In this document: positions 17,095 to 25,636 of the stretch, piece by piece | Layout: each line of letters starts with the position of its first letter | Position numbering within the stretch: the stretch's first letter is position 1 | Source of the DNA: an uncultured Caldilineales bacterium | GTDB taxonomy: Bacteria > Chloroflexota > Anaerolineae > JAAEKA01 | Reading direction: 5' to 3' | Assembly: GCA_937907455.1 (NCBI GenBank) | Contig: CALESQ010000071.1 | Coordinates: 1 to 64,000, forward strand | Length of the DNA stretch: 64,000 nucleotides | Made by a program: the position numbers and the translations under genes | The notes under the pieces: generated by a model | Told to the model about the DNA's origin: nothing | The model's input: the letters and a program-made list of their open reading frames with translations, nothing else | Database searches by the model: none

Positions 17095-17360
17095 CCATAG
17101 GGAGAGGGGAGAACTGGGAAGGGAGAATTGAGAATTGGGAATGAGCGTTTCCGCTGGTTGAGTAGGGTGGCGTGAGGCGATAACCTGCACGACTCGACTC
17201 TGCCGCCCGTACCGAAACGAGATGGGCAGGGTCTCGATGCAGTTGTGGCGGTGATCGGGTGTGAACTCACCTCTGTCTTGCAGAAGCACCTGGTGGTTAG
17301 CGCCGCTACAACCTACTCAACCGGCGGTCCGCTGCCATGTCACCTTGTCATCTCACCACC
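17095..17360. other. Intergenic spacer with short word repeats
   Basis: Spacer of 266 nt between the convergent ZIP and crtI genes. It contains GAGAATTGAGAATTGGGAATG (17124-17144), the same word family as at 35.2 kb, and CACCTTGTCATCTCACCACC near the right edge. No gene or clear terminator seen. Confidence 0.5.
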
Positions 17361-18854
17361 CTATCCAATCAACTCCGCTGCGATTTTGCCGGAGGCCAGC
17401 ACGCCGGGCAGGCCCGCGCCGGGGTGTGTACCTGCGCCTACAAAATAGAGGTTGGCGAAGTCCTCGCTGCGGTTGTGAGGCCGAAACCAGGCCGATTGCC
17501 ACAGCACCGGCTGCACGGAAAACGCCGAGCCGACATAGCTCAACAGGCGATTTTGGAAATGCAATGGGTCAATGTGCTTTTCTACCACGATGTTTTCTTC
17601 CAGATCGGGCAGGTAGTTTTGCTGTAGAAAGCGCACAATGCGGTCGCGGTAGGGTTTGGCCTGCTGTTGCCAGTCAATATCAGCTTTCAGGTTGGGAACC
17701 GGCGACAACACATACAACGACTCACAGCCTGGCGGGGCCAGCAAGGGATCGGTTTTGCCCGGCATGTGCAGGTAAAGCGAAAAATCATCAGGCAGGCCCG
17801 CGCTGCCGAAGATCTCACGCAGCAATCCCTTGTAATCCTCGCTGAAAATAATATTGTGATGCGCCAGCCGATCACCGGTGGCTGTGCCCGGCTGTGAGTA
17901 GCGCCGTTTCACTCCCAGATAGAGTACAAACAGCGACATGCTGTATTTTTTACTGCGCACCCAGGCATTGCTGTTGATGCGGCGATGGCGCTTGTCAATC
18001 AGGTGCAGGTAGGTCCAGGCCAGGTCGCCGTTGGAAACCACACTGTCAGCGTGATGGCTGCTGCCGTCTTCCAGGCGCACCCCGGTGACGCGTCGCTGCG
18101 TCGCATCCACCAGAATTTCGCTCACGGTGCTGTTGAGATGCACCCGCACCCCCAGCTCTTCCAGCAGCCTGCCCAAAGCCGCCACCAGCGCGCCAGTGCC
18201 GCCCATCGCATAGTGAATGCCCCATTCACGTTCCAGGTGGTGGATGAGCACGTAGAGCGAGGAGGCACTCAGCGGGTTACCGCCGATCAGCAGCGGGTGA
18301 AAGCTGAAAGCACGGCGCAGAAAATCATTTTCCAGATACCCCGACACATAGCCGTACACGCTGCGATACGATTGCAGGCGAATCAGATCAGGCGCGGCGC
18401 GCAGCATGTCGCTGAAATGCAGAAAGGGTTGGTCAATCAGCGGCATACCGGTATTGAAGACCGCCTCGGTGCTGCGGATGAAGCGGTCATAGCCCGCGCG
18501 ATCAGCCTCGCTGAAGCGGGCTATTTCGTCCAGGATAAACTGGTGGTCGCTGTTGTAGTCCAGGTGACGGCCCTGATGGTCAAAAAGGCGATAGAAGGGG
18601 TTGATCTTGACCATCTCGACATAATCTTCGGTGCGGCGACCGGCTAACCCGAACAGCTCGTGGATCATCCACGGCGCGGTGAGCACAGTGGGGCCGGCAT
18701 CAAACTTGAAGCCATCCTGCTCGATGACATAGGCGCGGCCACCCAGCTTGTCCTGGCGTTCAAACAAAGTAACGTCATGTCCCTGGGCGCGCAGGCGAAT
18801 GGCCGCTGCCAAACCGCCAAAGCCGCTGCCGATAACAATAATGTGCTGTTTCAT
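17361..18854 (-). CDS. crtI: Phytoene desaturase (CrtI type)
   Basis: FAD-dependent carotenoid desaturase of 497 aa, converting phytoene (or diapophytoene) toward lycopene-type products at the membrane. The N-terminus is the dinucleotide-binding fold VIGSGFGGLAAAIRLRAQGH with the conserved FERQDKLGGRAY after it. The C-terminus carries the CrtI signature FVGAGTHPGAGLPGVLASGK. The length is typical. Start set at ATG 18854 (MKQHIIVIG); the open frame extends to 18902 but would overlap crtB. It lies 34 nt downstream of crtB in the same operon, a standard pair. Confidence 0.93.
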   Translation of the reverse strand: MKQHIIVIGSGFGGLAAAIRLRAQGHDVTLFERQDKLGGRAYVIEQDGFKFDAGPTVLTAPWMIHELFGLAGRRTEDYVEMVKINPFYRLFDHQGRHLDYNSDHQFILDEIARFSEADRAGYDRFIRSTEAVFNTGMPLIDQPFLHFSDMLRAAPDLIRLQSYRSVYGYVSGYLENDFLRRAFSFHPLLIGGNPLSASSLYVLIHHLEREWGIHYAMGGTGALVAALGRLLEELGVRVHLNSTVSEILVDATQRRVTGVRLEDGSSHHADSVVSNGDLAWTYLHLIDKRHRRINSNAWVRSKKYSMSLFVLYLGVKRRYSQPGTATGDRLAHHNIIFSEDYKGLLREIFGSAGLPDDFSLYLHMPGKTDPLLAPPGCESLYVLSPVPNLKADIDWQQQAKPYRDRIVRFLQQNYLPDLEENIVVEKHIDPLHFQNRLLSYVGSAFSVQPVLWQSAWFRPHNRSEDFANLYFVGAGTHPGAGLPGVLASGKIAAELIG

Positions 18855-18888
18855 ACAAGTTGCTTTCTTGTTGTGGTGAGAGATGCTG

Positions 18889-19851
18889 TCACAGAGGCGC
18901 AACCAGTCGCCGCGACAGGCTCCAAATAGCGGGCAAGCGACTCACCTTGCCCAGACCGCTGATATAGGCGCGGCGTTGAAATACATCGTAGTCATGCGCT
19001 TCAATGTCAGCCAGAATGCCGCGGTAGAGCTGTGCCGCCGCGGTGACAGCAAAACGGCCATCGCGCGCCAGCAGGGCAATGCCCGGCAGCGCTTCATCGT
19101 AGAGTTGGCGCGCCCGGGCGATCTGAAAGCGCATCAAGGCACGCCAGGCATCGTTGACTCGCCCCGCGGCGATGTAGGCATCGCTCAGCTCAAAGCGAGC
19201 CAGCTCATCCTGAGGCAAGTACACGCGTCCGGTCTGCCAATCTTCCCCCACATCACGCAGAATGTTGGTAAGCTGCAAGGCGACGCCCAGCTTCACCGCA
19301 TAGGCCAGGGCACGGTCATCCTCGAAGCCGATGATGTGCATCGCCATCAATCCCACGGTAGAAGCTACCGAGTAGCAATAGCCTGCCAGCTCGTCGAAGG
19401 TTGCATAGCGCACCTGGCCCGCGTCCTGGCGCACGCCACCGATAAGCTGCTCGGCGTAGACCCAGGGGATGCCGTAGCGCGCGCTGGTGTCGGCATAGGC
19501 TGCTGCAATCGGATCAGCCGCTGGCGTTGGGCAAAGCACCTGGTTGCGCCATTCCAGCAGGCTTTCCACCGCGTTTTCTCGCACCTCGGGCACATCAATC
19601 AGGTTGTCGCAGGTGCGGCAAAAGGCGTAGAGCGCGCGCATAGCACGGCGCTTGGGCTGTGGCAGCAGTGCTGAAGCCAGGAAGAAGGTGCGGCTGTGGG
19701 CACGCGTGAGCGTCGTGCAGGCGTGATATGCGGCCGCCAGCCGGTTGTCTTTCTCAGGCAGCACAGATTGCGCCAGATAGGGTGATATCATGGCCTCTTG
19801 CGCCAGGGCAAGCAGGCGATGCTCCCAGTTGCTAGCTGATTGGCTCGTCAA
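18889..19851 (-). CDS. crtB: Phytoene/squalene synthase (CrtB type)
   Basis: Head-to-head prenyl synthase of about 320 aa that condenses two geranylgeranyl (or farnesyl) diphosphates to phytoene. Both Asp-rich motifs are visible: DNLID (about residues 83-87) and DVGEDWQTGRVYLP (about 200), along with HSRTFFLAS near the N-terminus. No ATG is well placed; AGGAG 6 nt upstream points to TTG at 19851, with ATG at 19791 as an alternative inside the conserved region. It is the first gene of the crtB-crtI operon. Together they supply an acyclic carotenoid backbone; no cyclase or hydroxylase lies in the window. Confidence 0.9.
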   Translation of the reverse strand: MTSQSASNWEHRLLALAQEAMISPYLAQSVLPEKDNRLAAAYHACTTLTRAHSRTFFLASALLPQPKRRAMRALYAFCRTCDNLIDVPEVRENAVESLLEWRNQVLCPTPAADPIAAAYADTSARYGIPWVYAEQLIGGVRQDAGQVRYATFDELAGYCYSVASTVGLMAMHIIGFEDDRALAYAVKLGVALQLTNILRDVGEDWQTGRVYLPQDELARFELSDAYIAAGRVNDAWRALMRFQIARARQLYDEALPGIALLARDGRFAVTAAAQLYRGILADIEAHDYDVFQRRAYISGLGKVSRLPAIWSLSRRLVAPL

Positions 19852-19911
19852 CAAATGCTCCTTCTGTAGCAAAACCGACCGGAAAGTAAGCTCAAGGCAC
19901 GTTGACCTGCC

Positions 19912-19939
19912 GTTATACTATACTATTTCCTGGCTCCAA
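19912..19939 (-). promoter_or_regulatory. Promoter of crtB-crtI
   Basis: On the - strand TTGGAG (19939-19934) and TATAAC (19917-19912) are 16 nt apart, about 60 nt before the crtB start. Confidence 0.5.
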
Positions 19940-19954
19940 CGCTGTGAGCATCTT

Positions 19955-19966
19955 TACCGTTCGGTA
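19955..19966. promoter_or_regulatory. TetR-operator-like palindrome TACCGTTCGGTA
   Basis: TACCG-TT-CGGTA, a perfect 5+5 repeat, lies just upstream of the crtB -35. Similar ACCGxxCGGT palindromes are common operators of TetR-family repressors. No TetR gene is in the window. Confidence 0.4.
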
Positions 19967-20040
19967 TACAGAAGTTTCGCAGATGGTTTGGATCTTACAT
20001 ACAAATCCAACCTGCCCCGGTTTCAACTGCAAAGTTTCAG

Positions 20041-20481
20041 CTAAATCACACCAAAGGCACGCTTGGTAGCCGGCCATAACAGATAAATCAGCCCCAGAAG
20101 CGGTTGGATCAGCGGGAAAAACCCATAATCCTGACCAAAATGCCGCCATGCTGTGTTGCCGATCAGCTCTGGCTGCACAAAGCTCAATGCGCCCACGGCT
20201 ATCACCAGCACCGCCTCCAGCGCCAGCGCCAACACCGACCACCGCCACCAACGCGCTGTGCGCTTGAAGAAGCCAATAGCCGCCACCAGATAGAGCAGCG
20301 CGGTAAAGGTAGATAACCCCGGCCCGAACTTGTTGAGGATATCAGCACGGCAGCAGAGTTGATAGGCCCCGCGCGCGCCGGTGGAAAGCGCCAGCAAAGG
20401 GTAGGAAATGCCCAGAATGTACCCAACCAGGTTGAGCGCCCGCGTTTTATTGTCCGCAGGTTGTTGCTGTGACGAACTCAT
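20041..20481 (-). CDS. Small multi-pass membrane protein of unknown function
   Basis: A 146-aa protein with four predicted membrane helices (starting around residues 17, 57, 82 and 122). Loops carry CCRADILNKFGPG and FFKRTARWWRW, the latter marking a positively charged inner face. I do not recognise a family. It is 12 nt downstream of the DUF3054 gene in the same direction, so the two are one transcription unit. It precedes crtB by about 190 nt, with the crt promoter in that gap. Confidence 0.65.
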   Translation of the reverse strand: MSSSQQQPADNKTRALNLVGYILGISYPLLALSTGARGAYQLCCRADILNKFGPGLSTFTALLYLVAAIGFFKRTARWWRWSVLALALEAVLVIAVGALSFVQPELIGNTAWRHFGQDYGFFPLIQPLLGLIYLLWPATKRAFGVI

Positions 20482-20493
20482 AACTATTCCAAT

Positions 20494-20880
20494 CTAGCGA
20501 CGCAGCCAAAGCCGCCAGGCGATCAGCCGCCAGCCTAACAACAGCAGGCCGCCGGCGCTTAAAGTGACCACAAGAAATGCCCAGGGAATACCGCCGCGTT
20601 GCAGCCAAACCATGCGCAGCAGCAGGCCCAGCGGCGCTGCCAGCAGCCACGCCAGTGCCGAGCGTGCCATAAAACCGCGCAGGCTGGTCGGCCCTGCAAA
20701 AGCTCCCAGCAGCGCGGCCAGCAGCAGCCATGCCGCGGCCAGCGGCAGGAAATTGGGCATAGCTCCGACCAGCGGATTGGCCGTATTGAGGGTTTGATGA
20801 TCTGCCTGGCCGATGAACACGAAAATCAGCAGGGCTAGTAAATCACCGAGCAGCAGGATGAGTAAAGATGATCGTTTCAT
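20494..20880 (-). CDS. DUF3054-like membrane protein
   Basis: A 128-aa four-helix membrane protein. The N-terminal helix (SSLLILLLGDLLALLIFVFIG), then PNFLPLAAAWLLLAALLGAF and ALAWLLAAPLGLLLRMV, match the pattern I know for DUF3054, a family of unknown function common in Chloroflexota, actinobacteria and cyanobacteria. The start is ATG 20880 (MKRSSLL); the frame opens earlier, but those residues are not family-like. First gene of a two-gene unit. Confidence 0.65.
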   Translation of the reverse strand: MKRSSLLILLLGDLLALLIFVFIGQADHQTLNTANPLVGAMPNFLPLAAAWLLLAALLGAFAGPTSLRGFMARSALAWLLAAPLGLLLRMVWLQRGGIPWAFLVVTLSAGGLLLLGWRLIAWRLWLRR

Positions 20881-21304
20881 GGGCGGCACTATACTGAAAA
20901 GCCCGCCAGTTGTCAATCTGCTATCTCAGACAAAATCAGCCTCATTGGCATCGCACCCGCCCTGCGCCCAGCAGAACGTATGCTCGCATTGTCCCGCCGC
21001 CACATTGGACATAAAAAACAGGGTGTGTTAAAATCAAAGCGGTTTTTGTACCGATTATAAAATTTGGTTGACCGGATATTTTTAGTGCAGCCGGCAAGCA
21101 GTCATTCGAAACGAACAGGCTTTCTACCCAGTATGAACCGTGGGTACAGCCTTCAGGAAGATATTTCTGGCTGTGGGGCGCTCCTTTGTTCCTCTATTGC
21201 CCTCAGACTTCCCGACCTTTTGAACGTTTTTGTTTGTCGTCTGGTGTCAGACAACACAGTTTCGGTCAGCCCCAATGCCTTGAAAGGGGTACTACAACAA
21301 GAGC
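20881..21304. other. 424-nt divergent intergenic region
   Basis: Region between the DUF3054 gene (-) and the PHP gene (+). Apart from a possible + strand promoter at 21005-21034 and a short run of CCCGCC-type words, I see no gene, tRNA, or convincing hairpin. Confidence 0.5.
21005..21034 (+). promoter_or_regulatory. Possible promoter of the PHP/AlbA_2 gene
   Basis: TTGGAC (21005-21010) and TAAAAT (21029-21034), spacing 18 nt. This would give a 5' leader of about 265 nt, unusually long, so confidence is low. Confidence 0.35.
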
Positions 21305-23191
21305 GTGAGTAACGCAAAATTAAATTCCAAAATACGTCGCCAATGGTGGCACATGGATCTGCATCTGCATTCCATGGCCTCGGCCGATTGGCGCGAGCTA
21401 GGCGCGACCTGGCTCGATTGGTTGTACAAGTGTGAGCAGCGCGGGTTGGATGTGGTGGCTATCACCGACCACAACACCGTGGCTGGCGTTGCACAATTAC
21501 GTCGTGAAGTAGAGCGGCTGCAATGGCTGGAGGCAGACAACCGTCTGCGTCCTAACGAGCGCCGTGAACTGGAAGAATATCGTCGCCTGGGGGACAAAAT
21601 CCTGGTTCTGCCGGGCTTTGAATTTACCGCTACCTTCGGTTTTCATATTCTGGGGATTTTTCCTCCCGAAACCTCGGTGCGTCAACTAGAGCATATTCTG
21701 CTCGATTTGAACGTTCCGCCTGATCGGCTGGATCAAGGCTCCACAGAGGTAGGGGCTACAACCGATGTGTTGACCGCCTACCGCATCATCCGTCAGGCTG
21801 GCGGCATCGTCATTGCGGCCCATGCCAATTCAACGCATGGCGTGGCCATGCGTGATTTTCCCTTTGGCGGCCAAACCAAGATCGCCTATACCCAGGACAG
21901 CAACCTGCACGCGCTGGAAATCACTGACCTGGAAAGCCGCAGCACCCGCACCACGGCGCGTTTCTTCGATGGCTCGAAACCGGAATATCCCCGGCGCATG
22001 CGCTGCGTGCAAGGCTCGGATGCCCATCGTCTGACGCGTGACGCCAGCGAGAAGAACCGCTTTGGCATCGGTGATCGTGTCACCGAAATCAAGCTGCCCG
22101 GCGCGCCTTCCTTCCGCGCCATTAAAACTGTATTCGAGTCGAACGACTATACCCTGACCCGGCCCTATCGCCGCAAAGACGAACCGTTTGATCACATCGC
22201 AGCGGCGCGCGAGCAGGGGGCCAACATCGTGCAATCGTTCCACGAGCGCATGACGCGCCAGGGCGGGCGCCTGTTTACCATTCTCAGCGATGTGGTTGCT
22301 TTTGCCAACACCAATGGCGGCACCATCTACCTGGGCGCAGGGGCAAACTCAGGTCCACCGCTGGGCATTGACGAGGTGGACAAGGCTATTGCCGAGTTGC
22401 GCCTCGAGATCGAAAGCAAGGTTGTGCCTCCGCTTGAAGTCCAGGTAGATGTACAGGAAACGCAGGGCCGTCAGATTGTGCGCATTCTCGTGCCTGAAGG
22501 CCGCGAAAAGCCGTACTGCCTCGATGACAGCCGCATTTACTTGCGGCTGGAGAGCGACACCGTGCAGGCGGTGCGCGATGAGATTGTGCGTCTGGTGCGC
22601 AAGTCGTTGCTGGACCGCGGCGAGTTGGTAGAACCTGTTCTGGTGGCCCCGGCTCCTCAACCTGAGGCAGCCAAAGCCAAAAGCAGAGGCCGCCGCGGCA
22701 GCAAAGCCGCAGCAATTGACCCGGTGTCTCCCTCTGCAGTGGATGCAGAAACCGCTCCGGTCGAAGCCGTCTCATTGCCAGCGTCCGAACCCGAACCCGA
22801 ACCCGAACCCGGCTCACCGCCCCCAAAAGTAGGCGTGCAGGTGATTGAAGCCCGCGAGCGCGGTGGCACACGGTACTACACCATTCGCGATCTGCGCAAC
22901 GGCAGCAGCGTCCAGAACGTCACGTTGAAGTCAGCGCGTCGGCTGTGGCGCTACGCTATCAACCAGTTTGAGCATGGCTTCAACCCGCAAACGGTTCAAT
23001 GGGTTGGTGATGTAGGCCTGGTGCGCGTGGAAAAGCGCGCCGGTAAGCAGCGCTACGACTTTGCCCAACGCCTGGCCGATGGTTCCATCGCCGTGTATTA
23101 CGGCGTCACCGAAGAAGGCTGCGATGATCCGTGGCGCCAATTCCTGGTTGGCTCTGACCAGGACGATGGTGCCGATCACGGCGACGAATAG
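21305..23191 (+). CDS. PHP-domain phosphoesterase fused to an AlbA_2 (Schlafen-type) domain
   Basis: A 628-aa multidomain protein. Residues about 15-280 form a PHP metal-dependent phosphoesterase: MDLHLHS near the N-terminus, ITDHNT (about 58) and GSDAH (about 240) supply metal ligands. Residues about 315-435 match an AlbA_2/Schlafen-like nucleic-acid or nucleotide-binding domain (VVAFANTNGGTIYLGAG, then VRILVPEGREKPYCLDDSRIYLR). A Pro/Glu-rich linker (EPEPEPEPGSPPP) joins a C-terminal domain of about 110 residues that I do not recognise. GTG at 21305 is the start; ribosome binding site is weak, but the Trp before MDLHLHS favours it over ATG 21353. Activity on nucleic acid or nucleotide is inferred from the domain pair. 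Confidence 0.82.
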   Translation: MSNAKLNSKIRRQWWHMDLHLHSMASADWRELGATWLDWLYKCEQRGLDVVAITDHNTVAGVAQLRREVERLQWLEADNRLRPNERRELEEYRRLGDKILVLPGFEFTATFGFHILGIFPPETSVRQLEHILLDLNVPPDRLDQGSTEVGATTDVLTAYRIIRQAGGIVIAAHANSTHGVAMRDFPFGGQTKIAYTQDSNLHALEITDLESRSTRTTARFFDGSKPEYPRRMRCVQGSDAHRLTRDASEKNRFGIGDRVTEIKLPGAPSFRAIKTVFESNDYTLTRPYRRKDEPFDHIAAAREQGANIVQSFHERMTRQGGRLFTILSDVVAFANTNGGTIYLGAGANSGPPLGIDEVDKAIAELRLEIESKVVPPLEVQVDVQETQGRQIVRILVPEGREKPYCLDDSRIYLRLESDTVQAVRDEIVRLVRKSLLDRGELVEPVLVAPAPQPEAAKAKSRGRRGSKAAAIDPVSPSAVDAETAPVEAVSLPASEPEPEPEPGSPPPKVGVQVIEARERGGTRYYTIRDLRNGSSVQNVTLKSARRLWRYAINQFEHGFNPQTVQWVGDVGLVRVEKRAGKQRYDFAQRLADGSIAVYYGVTEEGCDDPWRQFLVGSDQDDGADHGDE

Positions 23192-23212
23192 TTTTCACCA
23201 GCGCATTCCTTG

Positions 23213-23286
23213 ATCCGTGTCCAGCGGTGTATATCCGTGGTGTTTCCGCCATGCATCACCGCCGCTGGGCACGGATTTTTTGTTTT
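23213..23286 (+). terminator. Rho-independent terminator after the PHP gene
   Basis: ATCCGTGTCCAGCGGTG (23213-23229) pairs with CACCGCCGCTGGGCACGGAT (23257-23276) with a 3-nt bulge and one mismatch, followed by TTTTTTGTTTT. Confidence 0.65.
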
Positions 23287-23322
23287 CCCGCTAATCCACG
23301 CTCAGGGGCCGTGCATCCGCGT

Positions 23323-24258
23323 CTATGACAGGTAGAGTATCAGCACTACCAGCAATCCCCAGGTTAGTGCAGTGAGCAGAATGGGTTTATCGCTTAACAG
23401 CAGTTCATCCGGTGCGCCCCCCTCACCCCGCACATGGATCAGGTACAGGTAACGAAACAGCGCATACAGCACCAGCGGGATAGTCAGCATCATCGCATGG
23501 TTGTCCGGCAGATTCGGGGCCGAAAAAGTATAAAGCGAGTAGGCAATCACCATGGTCGAAGTCACCAGCCCGATCAGTTGATCCAGGAAGGGGATGGTAT
23601 ATTCCGCCAGAATAGCACGATGTGATCCAGCGCCCTCCTCCAGCAGCACCAACTCGTGACGACGTTTACCGAAGCCTAAGAACAGCGAGCCAAGCGTGAT
23701 CACCAGATACAGCCAGGGTGAAAACCGTTCCACCTCTACCACAGCCACACCACCCGCCACCCGCAGCACAAAGCCCGCAGCAACCACCAGCACATCCACA
23801 ATCACCACGTTTTTCAGGTAAAACGAATAAGCGATGTTTAGCAGCAGATAGCCGGTCAACAGCAGGCCAAACGTGCGCTGCAACCAAAAAGCCATGGGCA
23901 GTGCCAATGCTAACAGCCCTGCGGCGGCCACCAATGCTACCTGTGGCGATAAAGCCCCCGCTGCCAGAGGACGCGTTCGCTTGCGGGGATGCTGGCGATC
24001 CTTCTCGATGTCCGCCAGGTCGTTGATGATGTATACCACGCTGGACACCAGGCAAAACAGCACAAAAGCCAGCACACTGCGCATCAGATGCTGCGGTTCA
24101 AACAGCTTACCGTCGAAAACCAGCGGCGCAAACACGACTACGTTTTTGCTCCATTGCCGTGGGCGCATCGTGCGCAGCAGCGCAACCGCCGGTGACATTC
24201 TTCCTTGTGCAGAATCGGGCGCAGTGTTCGGTTGTGATGAGGATATTCGATCAGTCAT
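23323..24258 (-). CDS. UbiA-family prenyltransferase, decaprenyl-phosphate phosphoribosyltransferase-like
   Basis: Polytopic membrane enzyme of 311 aa. The first Asp-rich motif is NDLADIEKDRQHP (about residues 87-99), the second region DVLVVAAGFVLRVAGG (about 155-170). RPRQWSKN near the N-terminus, this VxxGFxLRxxGG pattern and the C-terminal YLYLIH are typical of the UbiA branch that transfers phosphoribose onto polyprenyl phosphate (DPPR synthase). The product would be a polyprenyl-phosphate ribose donor for cell-surface sugars. A plain polyprenyl transferase role cannot be excluded. ATG at 24258 chosen. No partner oxidoreductases (DprE1/E2) are nearby. Confidence 0.82.
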   Translation of the reverse strand: MTDRISSSQPNTAPDSAQGRMSPAVALLRTMRPRQWSKNVVVFAPLVFDGKLFEPQHLMRSVLAFVLFCLVSSVVYIINDLADIEKDRQHPRKRTRPLAAGALSPQVALVAAAGLLALALPMAFWLQRTFGLLLTGYLLLNIAYSFYLKNVVIVDVLVVAAGFVLRVAGGVAVVEVERFSPWLYLVITLGSLFLGFGKRRHELVLLEEGAGSHRAILAEYTIPFLDQLIGLVTSTMVIAYSLYTFSAPNLPDNHAMMLTIPLVLYALFRYLYLIHVRGEGGAPDELLLSDKPILLTALTWGLLVVLILYLS

Positions 24259-24328
24259 ACTGTGATCATATTCAATCGTATTGGGTCGTCAATTTGCCCA
24301 CAGGTCAGGCCGCGGCTATCATGGCAGC

Positions 24329-25138
24329 ATGAAAGCCAACCTACGCACCGCGCGCCCACGCCTTGATGTAGCCCTGGTTGAGCAGGGTTTGGCTGAAAGC
24401 CGCGAAAAAGCCCATGCTTTGATCATGGCCGGTCATGTTCTGGTGGATGATGTGCCGGCAGTCAAGCCCAGCCAGCTCTTGTCGCCCGACAGCACAGTGC
24501 GTCTCAAGGAAGAGTTGCCCTACGTCAGCCGTGGTGGCCTCAAGCTGGCCGCCGCTCTGGATGCCTTTGCCATTGACCCGACCGGCCTGATAGCGGCCGA
24601 TGTCGGCGCTTCTACCGGCGGGTTTACTGATTGTCTGTTGCAGCGCGGTGCCGCGCAGGTCTTTGCCATTGATGTAGGCTACGGCCAACTGGCCTGGAAG
24701 CTGCGTCAGGATCAGCGCGTGGTGTTGTTGGAGCGCACCAATGCCCGCTTGTTGGCCGGGCTGCCCGGTGACGTGCTGGCCGATCTCGCTGTGGTGGATG
24801 TTTCCTTCATCGGCCTGGACCTTGTTTTGCCCGCCATTGCCCGCTTTTTGCAGCCACATGGCCGCGTCATCGCCCTGGTAAAACCGCAGTTTGAAGCCGG
24901 TAAGGGCAAGGTGGGCAAGGGCGGAGTGGTGCGTGACCCCGCTTTGCACCGCGCCGTGTTGCAGCGGGTGCTTGAATGGGCCATCGCGCACGGCTGGCAG
25001 GCTGATGGGCTTATCCGCTCCCCGATCACCGGGCCAAAGGGCAATGTAGAATTTTTGCTGGCATTGCATCGCGGCCTTGCAGCCGAAGACCCCCCGCCAT
25101 TGACGACGTGGATCGAAAGCGTCTGCGCCGCACCTTGA
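24329..25138 (+). CDS. tlyA: TlyA family 2'-O-methyltransferase (S4 plus FtsJ domains)
   Basis: A 269-aa protein. Residues 1-65 are an S4 RNA-binding domain (RLDVALVEQGLAESREKAHALIMAGHVLVDD; shown by its pattern from Arg10 to Asp40). The remainder is an FtsJ/RrmJ-type SAM methyltransferase with VGASTGGFTD as the SAM-binding loop (about 93-102), VDVSFIGL, and LVKPQFEAG. TlyA enzymes methylate cytidines in 16S and 23S rRNA; some were first described as hemolysins. The ATG at 24329 begins the S4 domain; an upstream TTG at 24281 is not supported by a ribosome binding site. Divergent from the UbiA-type gene with 70 nt between them. Confidence 0.88.
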   Translation: MKANLRTARPRLDVALVEQGLAESREKAHALIMAGHVLVDDVPAVKPSQLLSPDSTVRLKEELPYVSRGGLKLAAALDAFAIDPTGLIAADVGASTGGFTDCLLQRGAAQVFAIDVGYGQLAWKLRQDQRVVLLERTNARLLAGLPGDVLADLAVVDVSFIGLDLVLPAIARFLQPHGRVIALVKPQFEAGKGKVGKGGVVRDPALHRAVLQRVLEWAIAHGWQADGLIRSPITGPKGNVEFLLALHRGLAAEDPPPLTTWIESVCAAP

Positions 25139-25179
25139 GATTGCAGCACTGCCAGAACGGGGCGAACCCGAGCCTGAAC

Positions 25180-25596
25180 TTACGCCGGACGAATGCCCAG
25201 ATAGGTGGTATGCCCGGACAGGGTGGTGAGAATCGTTTCCGGCTGCTTCCACGGCAGCAAGCGGTGCAATTCCCGGCACGAAAGCGGGCTGTTGTCGTTC
25301 AGCAAAAACACGCGAAACACGGCCGCAGTCAACGGCACGCGGGCATCAATGAAATCCTCATGCTGTGCGCAACTGCGTTTCAGGCATTCCAGCAGTGCGT
25401 CAGCCTCGCTGACCTCACCGGTGTCTGGGTTAACCCAATCCACAATCTCGGTCTCGCGGTGGGTGACAAAACGTTGCTTGCACTCCTCGCATAGTTGTTC
25501 CAGCAGCACCAGGCGAAAGTTGCGCCCGCTGGTTTGCCACCAGTCATGGTCAATATGAAATTTAGTGTCTATAGTTGGACGTTGCCAGGGAGCCAT
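25180..25596 (-). CDS. Conserved protein of unknown function with CxxC motif
   Basis: A 138-aa soluble protein. It contains DWWQTSGRNFRLVLLEQL, then CEECKQRF (a possible half of a zinc site, with later Cys in CLKRSC), DWVNPDTGEV, and a C-terminal 45 residues that read like a winged helix (PLTAAVFRVFLLNDNSPLSC). I recall this arrangement from Chloroflexota genomes but know no function. ATG 25596 follows GAGGAAAGC; the frame continues to 25767, but that part overlaps the upstream gene. It lies 40 nt after the 528-aa gene in the same direction, so the pair is probably one operon. Confidence 0.72.
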   Translation of the reverse strand: MAPWQRPTIDTKFHIDHDWWQTSGRNFRLVLLEQLCEECKQRFVTHRETEIVDWVNPDTGEVSEADALLECLKRSCAQHEDFIDARVPLTAAVFRVFLLNDNSPLSCRELHRLLPWKQPETILTTLSGHTTYLGIRPA

Positions 25597-25636
25597 GCTT
25601 TCCTCATCAATGGTTGCAGCGTGCGGGTGGGATGCT

